Shown here: positions 1-5,876 of the stretch, in pieces
Layout of the letters: the number at the start of each line of letters is the position of its first letter
Numbering within the stretch: position 1 is the first letter of the stretch
Assembly: GCA_022600255.1 (NCBI GenBank)
Contig: JAHZKU010000041.1
Coordinates: 1-7,364 of the forward strand
Length of the DNA: 7,364 bases
Direction of reading: 5' to 3'
From: Actinomycetes bacterium
GTDB lineage: Bacteria > Actinomycetota > Actinomycetes > S36-B12 > GCA-2699445
The notes under the pieces: generated by a model
Database searches by the model: none
Told to the model about the DNA's origin: nothing
The model's input: the letters and a program-made list of their open reading frames with translations, nothing else
Made by a program: the position numbers and the translations under genes

Positions 1-1097
1 CCCGAGGTTAAGGCGGCCGACATCGACGTGCCGGTGCCCTTGAAGTACTTGTCCTGGACGCGCGCCGAGGGGTTTTCAGCGTCAGCGATGGATCCCGGTG
101 CGCGTAGCGAGACCAAGGAAACGCCTGGAGCGACCACGTCAGGTCGGATGGATCCGAAGGTGCGGTCGTAGGCCGAGAAGTCCGCAACACGGTCGTCGCT
201 TCGTTTGCCGGTGTCGTTCTCGTCCACCGAACCGACGGCCAACAGCAATGGATCAGATGCCGGTGAGGACACTTCGCCCTTGCCGTCATTACCACTGGCG
301 ACCACAACCGTGACGCCCTGGTACCAGAGCTTGTCGAGTCCTCGGGTCAGCGGATCAAACCAGGGAGGCAGCGGACTGCCGGTTGAAAGGGCCAGGTTGG
401 CGACTTTCAAGCTGGGGTCCGTTGCGGCACGATCACTGACAGCCTGCAGGCCCGCTAGGACCTTGGATAGGGAGGTCGATCCGTCGGCTTCCGCAACCTG
501 AACATCTAGAATCTTGGCGCCCGGTGCGGACCCGGCGAAGTCTCCGGAAGATGCTGCGCCACTGCCAGCGATCAAGCCCGCCAAGAAGGTTCCGTGGCCT
601 AGGCCGTCTCCGGCGGCACCGCCGCTGACGTTGACGTGCTCCACGTTGAGTTCGCCGGTGTCGGCGACACCTGTGTCAATGAGTGCGACGGTGACCCCAC
701 TGCCGTCGACATCATCCGGAACAGCTGAAGTCTCTCGGTGGGTGTTGGTAGGTAGGTCACCAGCGTCATCGGTGCCTTGGAATTCCATCGACAGGTCCGG
801 CACAACCACGGCGCCCGCCGGTACCGGGGCATTTCGTGGCATCTGCACCAGGATTGAGGAGGCGACGTCGTAGCGGGCCACGACCATACCGCCGGAGGCG
901 CTAACCGCGTTGTCGACTGAATCGAGTTCCCCACCGGGGACTGAGAGGAGGTATTGCGCTTGGGGTGCTTCGGTAGCCGGCTCTTCAGCCGCTGAGACGG
1001 GAGCGGTGGTGAGTAGTGGAACTGAGAGGCCGACGCCGGCTAGTACCGCGACCACTCGACGCCAAGGGCGTCGAACGGATTTGGACTCGTGATTCAT
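1..1097 (-). CDS. Secreted subtilisin-like serine protease (S8 family), C-terminus cut by window edge
   Basis: Probable exported endopeptidase. Reading the minus strand from ATG at 1097 gives 365 residues with no stop before the window edge. Residues 1-37 form a signal peptide: positively charged start with RR pairs, a hydrophobic stretch VVAVLAGVGLSVPLL, and a likely cleavage near VSAA. Residues about 47-105 resemble an inhibitor-I9 type propeptide. The catalytic domain shows Asp141 in ALIDTG, His168 in GLGHGT, the oxyanion Asn270 in VVVASGN and Ser358 in GTGTSMSAA, so the catalytic set is complete. The Asp-to-His spacing (27 residues) is compact for the family. The start is supported by a GGGAG ribosome-binding site six bases upstream. 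It is divergently transcribed from the small GGDEF-like gene. Substrate unknown. Whether a C-terminal anchor follows, as in mycosins, cannot be seen because that end is outside the window. Confidence 0.95.
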   Translation of the reverse strand, partial: MNHESKSVRRPWRRVVAVLAGVGLSVPLLTTAPVSAAEEPATEAPQAQYLLSVPGGELDSVDNAVSASGGMVVARYDVASSILVQMPRNAPVPAGAVVVPDLSMEFQGTDDAGDLPTNTHRETSAVPDDVDGSGVTVALIDTGVADTGELNVEHVNVSGGAAGDGLGHGTFLAGLIAGSGAASSGDFAGSAPGAKILDVQVAEADGSTSLSKVLAGLQAVSDRAATDPSLKVANLALSTGSPLPPWFDPLTRGLDKLWYQGVTVVVASGNDGKGEVSSPASDPLLLAVGSVDENDTGKRSDDRVADFSAYDRTFGSIRPDVVAPGVSLVSLRAPGSIADAENPSARVQDKYFKGTGTSMSAALTS

Positions 1098-1166
1098 GCA
1101 GCACTCCCGGTCGCCATGGAATTGACCTTGCAGTAGGTATCGGTTTGGTCACAGCTCAGCACTGAT

Positions 1167-1210
1167 ACCCCAATCGGGTGACTTCCCTAACGAGGAACTG
1201 CGATTGGGGT
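1167..1210. promoter_or_regulatory. Perfect 10-bp inverted repeat upstream of the protease gene
   Basis: ACCCCAATCG (1167-1176) and its exact complement CGATTGGGGT (1201-1210) are separated by 24 bases, with half-site centres 34 bp apart. It lies 70-113 bp upstream of the protease start, in the divergent intergenic region. A second small dyad, CCCAG-6 nt-CTGGG (1211-1226), abuts it. Either an operator pair for a regulator acting on the protease, or an RNA hairpin in a long 5' leader if transcription starts near 1280. No regulator gene is visible nearby, so the role is inferred. Confidence 0.4.
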
Positions 1211-1282
1211 CCCAGATCCAACTGGGTCCGCAGCAAAGACGCTCCGCGTGCGCCTAAAGACGACCTATTCGCGCTCCGATTC

Positions 1283-1306
1283 TCTATACAGCCGTCTTCG
1301 TAGACT
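1283..1306. promoter_or_regulatory. Possible divergent -10 region between protease and GGDEF-like genes
   Basis: The plus strand has TATACA (1285-1290) and TAGACT (1301-1306). The minus strand has TATAGA (1288-1283) overlapping the first. All resemble sigma-70-type -10 hexamers at 4 of 6 positions, but no good -35 hexamer sits at the right distance in either direction. A short hairpin CCACC-TTTCT-GGTGG follows at 1307-1321. Weak evidence; listed because any promoter for the plus-strand gene must lie about here. Confidence 0.25.
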
Positions 1307-1350
1307 CCACCTTTCTGGTGGGGCGCTGAGTTTTGAGAGTGCAGGCCATC

Positions 1351-1737
1351 ATGAACGTTCCAGTCCCCCAGCATTTCTCGGAAGTGCGCGAGTACTCCGT
1401 GCTAGATGTGCGCACCGTTGTTGAGCAGGGCCGCGACCCCGGGATCACCGCTGAAATGGTGGGGAACGTGCTGGACCGGCAGATTCGTAACGGTGATGTG
1501 TTGCTGCGGTATCACAATGGTCGGTTTGCGGTGATCTTGGTTGATGTTGGCCCGGAGGTCGCGTTGGTGATCTCTAGTCGACTCGCTGCTGCGGTGGAAG
1601 CGCTGTCGGCCACCGGGCTGAGTGACGGGGAGGTACGGGTGACAATCGACGTGCAGTCCCATGTCCATCCAGACCCTAAGGATGATCCCTCAGTGCAGGC
1701 CGCCGTAGAACACGCGATCGCACACCAGGTGCACTAG
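1351..1737 (+). CDS. Small degenerate GGDEF-like protein, probably catalytically inactive
   Basis: A 128-residue soluble protein. From about residue 16 it follows the GGDEF (diguanylate cyclase) fold: a strand SVLDV where family members carry the metal-binding DxD region, the helix AEMVGNVLDRQIRNGDVLLRY, then the signature hairpin as RYHNGRFAVIL (53-63), where active enzymes have RYGGDEFAVLL. A helix with ISSRLAAAVEAL and a strand VRVTIDV (96-102) match the usual later elements. The GGDEF signature is replaced by HNGRF, so c-di-GMP synthesis is not expected. The protein is shorter than a full domain (about 160 residues), lacking the last helical part. ATG 1351 is chosen, with AGG five bases upstream. 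In-frame TTG 1333 and GTG 1339 are alternatives, and a TGA at 1327-1329 closes the frame. It stands alone, with no sensor or EAL domain. Assignment rests on pattern matching only; role unknown. Confidence 0.6.
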   Translation: MNVPVPQHFSEVREYSVLDVRTVVEQGRDPGITAEMVGNVLDRQIRNGDVLLRYHNGRFAVILVDVGPEVALVISSRLAAAVEALSATGLSDGEVRVTIDVQSHVHPDPKDDPSVQAAVEHAIAHQVH

Positions 1738-1849
1738 ATATTTCGAAACTCCGAGGTGGCTGTTCGAGATTTCTCGGCGTCGTGGTCTTGAGTTGGATCC
1801 CACCGGGCCGCAGGAGGGCCTCAGTGCGTGCGCGGTTGGAACGGTGATC

Positions 1850-1869
1850 GGCGCCATCGTTGTGGCGCC
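1850..1869. terminator. GC-rich hairpin between convergent genes
   Basis: GGCGCCA (1850-1856), loop TCGTTG, TGGCGCC (1863-1869): a perfect 7-bp stem in the 162-bp gap between the convergent GGDEF-like and FAD oxidoreductase genes. It could stop transcription from both sides. It has no T-run on either strand, which is common for actinobacterial terminators but makes the call uncertain. Confidence 0.4.
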
Positions 1870-1899
1870 TTGGCTAGGTACTGGACTCGCCAAGCGACA

Positions 1900-3144
1900 T
1901 CAGGCAGCAAACGGCGGGCGGTCGTCCAGCCCTAGTGACCCACGCCCCAGCGTTCGCCAAACTCGTGCCAGCGTGTCGGTGTCCTCGTCCGTGACGAGGT
2001 TGCCCATGATGCGCAACGCCACGGCCATCAAGCTGCGTGAGCGCATCCCCACTGGCCCGGCCTTGCGGAGTAAAACGGGATCCGTCAGTGGCCCAGCCAA
2101 GCGGCGGGCTGCGGAGAACGCACCGCCGTAACGCTGGGTCAGCATTTCGGGCCAAATCTGGGTCAGGTCCGCTGCCGGTGATTCCACAAGCAGATTGGCG
2201 GCCAACCGGCCAGTTTCCAATCCGTAGTCAATGCCTTCGCCGTTCAAGGGATTCACGCAACCGGCGGCATCACCAATGAGTAGCCAGTTTGGCCCGGCAA
2301 CGCCGCTCACCGCTCCACCCATTGGTAGAAGCGCAGACTTGACCATCTGGGGTCGCCCGGTCAGCTCCCAGTCCTCCGTTCGGAGTTTGTGGTAGCGCTG
2401 CAGCAGTTTGCGCAGATTCACGTCGGCGGGGCGTTTCTCTGTGGCTAGGGTTCCGACGCCCAGATTCACTGTGCCGTTTCCCAGCGGGAACACCCAGCCG
2501 TAGCCGCTGAGCACGTCGCCATCCTCGTCTCGTAACTCCAGATGTGAGGAGATCCAAGGATCATCCGACCGGTTGCTGTCGACGTAGGCTCGGGCGGCCA
2601 CGCCGTAGACGGTGTTGCGGAACCAGGTGCGACCTAGGACGCGGCCCAGTGTGGAGCGAGCGCCGTCGGCCACGACCAAGTGGCGGCATTTGATCTCGAC
2701 TTCAGTGCTGCCCTGTTTGGCTAGTAGTCGGGTGACTCGATTGCCGGTCCCGGCGATGGGACGCACCACCTTGGTGCCCTCCAAGGTTTTGGCCCCGCTG
2801 GCCTTAGCAACCTCGAAGATGGCATTGTCCAACTCGGTGCGGGCGACGGCACTGCCAGTCTCCGGCAGGCTTCCGCCTGGCCACGGCAGGTGCCAGGTAC
2901 GGCCAAACCCGCCAGCCCGCAGCCCCCAGTTTTCTGGCCAAGTGTCCAGCTGGGACTGCATGCCCAGTTCCCGGAGTTCTGCCACTGCTCGTGGAGTCAG
3001 ACCATCACCGCACGGCTTGTCGCGCGGGAAGTGCGCCGAATCGACGAGCAATGTGTCCAGACCGTGACGCGCACACCACGCGGCGGCCGCGGACCCGGCC
3101 GGGCCTGCCCCAACCACAAGAACATCGGTTGCGAGCGTCGTCAT
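1900..3144 (-). CDS. FAD-dependent geranylgeranyl/menaquinone reductase family oxidoreductase
   Basis: A 414-residue flavoprotein, the usual family length. It carries an N-terminal Rossmann dinucleotide-binding motif VVGAGPAGSAAA (10-21) with Asp35 at the end of the second strand, the family signature DKPCGDGLTPRAV (42-54), VVADGARS (157-164), the substrate-domain motif YGWVFP (215-220), and the second FAD motif LLIGDAAGCVNPLNGEGIDYG (288-308). These are hallmarks of the geranylgeranyl reductase family, which saturates isoprenoid double bonds. In Actinobacteria the best-known member is MenJ, which reduces one isoprene unit of menaquinone, so a membrane quinone or polyprenyl substrate is likely, though the exact one cannot be read from sequence. 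No menaquinone or nuo genes adjoin it. ATG 3144 places the Rossmann motif correctly; the ribosome-binding site is weak (GGGA about ten bases upstream). It lies 266 bp downstream of the next minus-strand gene, so it probably has its own promoter. Confidence 0.9.
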   Translation of the reverse strand: MTTLATDVLVVGAGPAGSAAAAWCARHGLDTLLVDSAHFPRDKPCGDGLTPRAVAELRELGMQSQLDTWPENWGLRAGGFGRTWHLPWPGGSLPETGSAVARTELDNAIFEVAKASGAKTLEGTKVVRPIAGTGNRVTRLLAKQGSTEVEIKCRHLVVADGARSTLGRVLGRTWFRNTVYGVAARAYVDSNRSDDPWISSHLELRDEDGDVLSGYGWVFPLGNGTVNLGVGTLATEKRPADVNLRKLLQRYHKLRTEDWELTGRPQMVKSALLPMGGAVSGVAGPNWLLIGDAAGCVNPLNGEGIDYGLETGRLAANLLVESPAADLTQIWPEMLTQRYGGAFSAARRLAGPLTDPVLLRKAGPVGMRSRSLMAVALRIMGNLVTDEDTDTLARVWRTLGRGSLGLDDRPPFAA

Positions 3145-3387
3145 GGTTACAGTGTCCCAGCGGATCTCGCAGAAGCCTCACCGGTATGGATATGTTCGCT
3201 CCGGGCCAAAGCAGGCGTCTGATCCAGGGCCGGGCCTTATCGGCTCGTATCGGAGTCGGTGGAGCGTGGGAAATCGGTCACGGTGCAGGGGCAAAGGCAT
3301 GCGTCGGCAGTTGTGCGCTAGCGACATCTAGGGCGGTGCGGGGCTGCTAGGTCGGTCCCACGGATACTGTCGCGCGAACTGGCACCA

Positions 3388-3399
3388 GCCGGTATCGGC
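3388..3399 (-). terminator. Small hairpin after the orphan gene's stop
   Basis: GCCG-GTAT-CGGC (3388-3399) begins 11 bases beyond the TAA of the minus-strand orphan gene. It is followed on that strand by a second dyad, CTGG-TG-CCAG (3388-3379). The stems are short and lack a T-run, so this is a weak terminator candidate. The rest of 3145-3410 shows no gene; it should hold the promoter of the FAD oxidoreductase, but no convincing -35/-10 pair was found. Confidence 0.25.
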
Positions 3400-3410
3400 C
3401 GAATCGACCT

Positions 3411-4691
3411 TTATGTTGGATCGATTTGATTCAACGCGGTCGCGATGTCGTTCTGATACGCCCGTTCCGCGTGCGGGGTACGCGGGGCCGGCAAGTCCAG
3501 GCCGCGGGGTCGGTCAGAGCGCAGGTCCAGTACCTTTGCAGACTGCGTGGCAACCTCCGCCAACGCAGCGTCGGTAACCTTGGTGAGCTTGTTGAGCGCG
3601 GCTGCGGCGTCGCTAGCGGCCGACCACACCAGTTGCGCCCGCTCTACCCGAATCTGATCCGCTTCGGCCAGCGCCCGATCCAGTTGTTCCCGACCGAGTT
3701 GATCAGTAATGAGTTGGTCTAGGACCGGCTGGGCCAGGAAAATCCATCCGAGAGTCCAGAACGGGAGCCGGGGCACGATGGCTGAACCGTGCCAGCGCAC
3801 GGCCTGGGCGGCGACCAAGGCAACGGCTTCCTCCGTCAGTGGTGGGTCGGGCAGTCCAGCAACAGACTGCTCCCGGCGCCGGGCCGCAGATTCAGCGGCT
3901 TGCACCAAACCAGCCCGGGCCGGATGCGCCAGCTCTCGCGTGAGTCGCCAAACGGTGTCGACCGCGTCATCGGGATTGCCGACACCAGTCATCGTGGCCA
4001 AGGCGCTGGCGTGACGCAGGAGCGAGCCAGGAACGGCCCGGTGGATCGCGTAGGGCCAGGTCTGGTCTTCGGGAGCCACGCCCGGTTCGTCGCAGAGGCA
4101 AGTCACGGGGGGTCGGGCTGCCGCGATCGCCTGCAGGAGGCGCGCTGACTGATCTGCGATCACTGCGCGCGGGTCCGCCGGTTCGGCCGCTGGCTGGGTT
4201 TCGTTGCTGGTTGCACCGCCTAACCGACGGCGGCGTACATTAAGCACCGCTAGCCGACTGCTATGCGGGCCCATCGCCCGATACTGGGATTGAAAGTACG
4301 GGTGTGCGGCCGAGTAGTCGCCGGGCTCGAACAGTTCACCGTCCGCACGGATGATGGTGCGCGGGCCGGGATGATCCTGCCAATCAGAGACAACCCCTGC
4401 CTCAACAATCAGGTAGCCACCCACGGGCATGGCAACGGCGTACGTGGCGGTCTGACTCGGCAGAATCCCACCACGCGGCGGTCCCACGTAGTCACCTAGG
4501 TGGACGGTGCCTTCACTCCACCACAGGTTGACCAGTCCGTGTCGGCGACCGACATGGACACTGTCGTGGGATCCGGTGAACGCTCCTGATGGAACGGATT
4601 GGGGCAGCCAACGACAGACGGCCAGGATGTCGGGATCATCCATTGGGTCCGGTAGCTCAGCCGCGGCAGCTGACGGTACGGCGTGACTCAT
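3411..4691 (-). CDS. Hypothetical protein of unrecognised family, two-part architecture
   Basis: A 426-residue protein that I do not recognise. It has no signal peptide and no clear transmembrane helix; the most hydrophobic stretch is LPFWTLGWIFLAQPVLDQL (309-327), which looks more like a buried helix. Residues about 20-155 are rich in Gly, Trp and predicted short strands (for example LVNLWWSEGTVHLGDYVG). A charged linker with RRRR (153-156) and a low-complexity stretch follow to about 175. Residues 176-425 are alanine-rich and mainly helical, with a region at about 333-385 of heptad-like character. A CxC pair (Cys198, Cys200) sits in VTCLCDEPG. ATG 4691 has no good ribosome-binding site; Met17 is an alternative start. 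The long frame, actinobacterial-like composition and stop-free reading support a real gene. Divergent from the SnoaL-like gene, with a 20-bp palindrome between them. Confidence 0.8.
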   Translation of the reverse strand: MSHAVPSAAAAELPDPMDDPDILAVCRWLPQSVPSGAFTGSHDSVHVGRRHGLVNLWWSEGTVHLGDYVGPPRGGILPSQTATYAVAMPVGGYLIVEAGVVSDWQDHPGPRTIIRADGELFEPGDYSAAHPYFQSQYRAMGPHSSRLAVLNVRRRRLGGATSNETQPAAEPADPRAVIADQSARLLQAIAAARPPVTCLCDEPGVAPEDQTWPYAIHRAVPGSLLRHASALATMTGVGNPDDAVDTVWRLTRELAHPARAGLVQAAESAARRREQSVAGLPDPPLTEEAVALVAAQAVRWHGSAIVPRLPFWTLGWIFLAQPVLDQLITDQLGREQLDRALAEADQIRVERAQLVWSAASDAAAALNKLTKVTDAALAEVATQSAKVLDLRSDRPRGLDLPAPRTPHAERAYQNDIATALNQIDPT

Positions 4692-4706
4692 CGCGCCGTA
4701 CCGGAG

Positions 4707-4719
4707 TGCAAAGCTTGCA
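4707..4719. promoter_or_regulatory. Short dyad just upstream of the orphan gene
   Basis: TGCAA-AGC-TTGCA (4707-4719) lies 16-28 bases upstream of the minus-strand ATG at 4691, with TGATCA eight bases further out. The position would suit an operator or core-promoter overlap, but 5-bp arms can occur by chance. Confidence 0.2.
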
Positions 4720-4761
4720 AGTTGTTGATCATGCTGCTGTCAGCCTATGTCGCCGATTCTG

Positions 4762-4807
4762 TTTTTGGGACTTAAGGCACTCCAAAAAGTCCGTTGGCTT
4801 CCCAAAA
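4762..4807. promoter_or_regulatory. A/T-rich patch with nested inverted repeats in divergent intergenic region
   Basis: TTTTTGG (4762-4768) pairs with CCAAAAA (4782-4788). GGACTT (4768-4773) pairs with AAGTCC (4787-4792). TTTTGGGA (4763-4770) pairs with TCCCAAAA (4800-4807). These pairings are mutually exclusive. In a GC-rich genome, the local A/T-richness and position in a divergent gap suggest promoter or regulator-binding DNA. No single -35/-10 pair stands out. Confidence 0.3.
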
Positions 4808-4885
4808 GGGCAAATTCGACGCGATGCAGGGCGGGTTTCCACGTGCGATCTCTACAACTGCGACCATCACCGTACTCGGGCGCAC

Positions 4886-4905
4886 GACCAACTGGTCAGT
4901 TGGTC
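4886..4905. promoter_or_regulatory. 20-bp near-perfect palindrome, candidate operator
   Basis: GACCAACTG (4886-4894), a 2-bp centre GT, then CAGTTGGTC (4897-4905), the exact complement of the left arm. The 9+2+9 layout matches operators bound by dimeric helix-turn-helix repressors such as TetR or MarR types. It lies 99 bp upstream of the SnoaL-like gene start and about 195 bp upstream of the divergent orphan gene. It is the strongest symmetric element in this 313-bp gap (4692-5004), which otherwise holds no gene. The binding protein is not identifiable from the window. Confidence 0.5.
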
Positions 4906-4993
4906 AACAAAGGATGCCTCAGACCGCTGTCCCGGTCGCCCCCGGGGATATCTAGTGGGCGATTCCTGGGTCGCCTCCCGGCTGGGATTGCGA

Positions 4994-4999
4994 GATAGT
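4994..4999 (+). promoter_or_regulatory. Possible leaderless -10 hexamer for the SnoaL-like gene
   Basis: GATAGT (4994-4999) matches TATAAT at 4 of 6 positions and ends five bases before ATG 5005, so transcription could begin at the start codon itself. The only purine-rich element, GAGG (5000-5003), is one base from the ATG, too close to serve as a ribosome-binding site, which favours leaderless initiation. No good -35 is visible. Confidence 0.3.
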
Positions 5000-5004
5000 G
5001 AGGC

Positions 5005-5400
5005 ATGACGCACCTCACTCTCGAAAACCTGCAATCGGCCTCGGACGCCTTCTACGCTGCCCTGGCGGAAGTATTGGCTGGTGATGCTACAGCGATGATT
5101 GACCTCTGGTCCCACCAGACCGACGTCAGTTACTTGGGCCCGATGAGCGGGGATCTCTTCGTTGGGTGGGATGTTATTGAGCCTGAATGGCGCAGCCAGG
5201 CCGCGGCTCAGATCGAAGGCGCGGTGGTCACGGAGGACATGCACTACGTAGTGGGTGGGCCCCTCGGGATTGTCGTCAACTACGAGGTGGGATCGGGCCA
5301 CAAAGGGATTTCGGAAACCATGAAGATCCGGGTGACGAGTACGTACCGGCTGGAGGACGGCCAAGTGCGAATGATTGGGCACCACACGGATCGCTTTTGA
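5005..5400 (+). CDS. SnoaL-like / NTF2-like domain protein
   Basis: A 131-residue cytosolic protein occupying a single cone-shaped alpha+beta (NTF2/SnoaL-like) domain, the usual length for stand-alone members. Family features seen: N-terminal helix FYAALAEVLAGDATAMIDLW (16-35), the strand and turn TDVSYLGP (39-46), the helix start GWDVIEPEWRSQA (54-66), and the C-terminal strands IRVTSTYRLEDGQ (108-120) and VRMIGHHTDRF (121-131). Members include ketosteroid-isomerase-like enzymes, polyketide cyclases and many ligand-binding proteins of unknown role. No specific activity can be assigned; Asp40 and the C-terminal HH pair line the general pocket region by position. ATG 5005 is chosen because the N-terminal helix begins directly after it. 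A longer antisense frame covers the same DNA but has no family resemblance. Confidence 0.85.
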   Translation: MTHLTLENLQSASDAFYAALAEVLAGDATAMIDLWSHQTDVSYLGPMSGDLFVGWDVIEPEWRSQAAAQIEGAVVTEDMHYVVGGPLGIVVNYEVGSGHKGISETMKIRVTSTYRLEDGQVRMIGHHTDRF

Positions 5401-5462
5401 TCCGGTCCGCACCCCGACTGATTTGACTTGGGGACCATGTTGGCCGCCAGCAAGCCCGCAAC

Positions 5463-5485
5463 GGGCCGCCTGTTGTCGGCGGTTT
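5463..5485 (+). terminator. Possible terminator hairpin after the SnoaL-like gene
   Basis: CCGCC (5466-5470), loop TGTTGTC, GGCGG (5478-5482). The stem can extend by three G-U pairs between GGG (5463-5465) and TTT (5483-5485). It lies 65 bp after the SnoaL-like stop. It competes with GCCCG-CAA-CGGGC (5454-5466). Moderate to weak evidence. Confidence 0.3.
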
Positions 5486-5556
5486 CCGGTAGACCTGAAG
5501 GTATGTCTCCGATGACAAGCTGGCCCGGTCTTTTTGGGGAAGACGCCGGCTGCTGG

Positions 5557-5710
5557 TCGACACCCTCCCACCGTCCGAAACTCTCCTGCCGCCCGACACG
5601 TTCTGCCGGCCCACGCTCCTCTAGCCGCCTACCCGGTCTACACGTCCTGCGCGTTCTACCGTTCGACACCGTTCCACAAGCCAACGCGGGCCACCGGCCG
5701 ACAGCGTTCT
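5557..5710 (-). repeat. Degenerate short repeats, RGAACG-n-TGTCG type
   Basis: On the minus strand, related 13-base words begin at 5710 (AGAACGCTGTCGG), 5675 (GGAACGGTGTCGA), 5648 (AGGACGTGTAGAC), 5604 (AGAACGTGTCGGG) and 5569 (GGGAGGGTGTCGA). Steps of 35 bp separate the first two and last two copies, with 71 bp (about 2 x 35) between the second and fourth. Comparing the 35-base units from 5710 and 5675 gives 21 identities by eye. On the plus strand CGTTCT recurs at exactly 53-bp steps (5599, 5652, 5705). The repeats do not keep one reading frame. Confidence 0.35.
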
Positions 5711-5860
5711 ATCGCCCACCACTGTTTTCAATGGCCGGGCCTAGCCGACGGAATCTTGTAGTCGGACATGTTCAGGCGCGCCGACCGCATCTTGGGGCCC
5801 GCCTTGCCGGCACTGCCGGTACTAGCGAAGAGCCACCCACCCGCCCGACCCACAGATAGC

Positions 5861-5868
5861 GGAGGTGA
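5861..5868 (+). promoter_or_regulatory. Strong ribosome-binding site that decides the start of the YdeI-like gene
   Basis: GGAGGTGA (5861-5868) matches the anti-Shine-Dalgarno complement over eight bases and sits eight bases before ATG 5877. The in-frame GTG at 5865 lies inside this site, so it cannot be served by it. Confidence 0.75.
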
Positions 5869-5876
5869 CACAGACG

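Larger units (their letters stand above)
5401..5876. other. 476-bp stretch without a convincing gene
   Basis: Open frames exist on both strands (plus 5428-5859, minus 5280-5684), but their translations are Arg/Pro/Ser-rich with no domain, no ribosome-binding site and no consistent coding character. The left part carries hairpins: GCCCG-CAA-CGGGC (5454-5466) and CCGCC-TGTTGTC-GGCGG (5466-5482, extendable by G-T pairs and followed by TTT). The right part carries degenerate short repeats (5557-5710) and ends in a strong ribosome-binding site for the next gene. It may be a decayed gene, a regulatory leader or unrecognised RNA. Confidence 0.5.

Noticed and set aside
514..934. Plus- and minus-strand open frames over the protease gene
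   Set aside because: They are alternative frames of the S8 protease, whose catalytic motifs are all in one continuous minus-strand frame running off the window.
1793..2131. Plus-strand frame with a membrane-like stretch (VGTVIGAIVVAPWLGTGLA)
   Set aside because: Most of it is antisense to the FAD oxidoreductase and the hydrophobic part coincides with the GC hairpin at 1850-1869; TTG start with no ribosome-binding site.
2612..3350. Overlapping plus-strand frames across and beyond the start of the FAD oxidoreductase
   Set aside because: Antisense shadows with Arg/Pro/Ser-rich translations; nothing in 3145-3410 looks coding on either strand.
4867..5571. 234-residue minus-strand open frame
   Set aside because: It lies antisense to the SnoaL-like gene, whose frame shows family motifs. 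The translation is His/Arg/Pro-rich with no domain and no ribosome-binding site, typical of a GC-rich shadow frame.
5428..5859. 143-residue plus-strand open frame between the SnoaL-like and YdeI-like genes
   Set aside because: Composition is Arg/Pro/Ser-rich without motifs, and it starts on a rare codon with no ribosome-binding site. Repeats in the region do not keep its frame.
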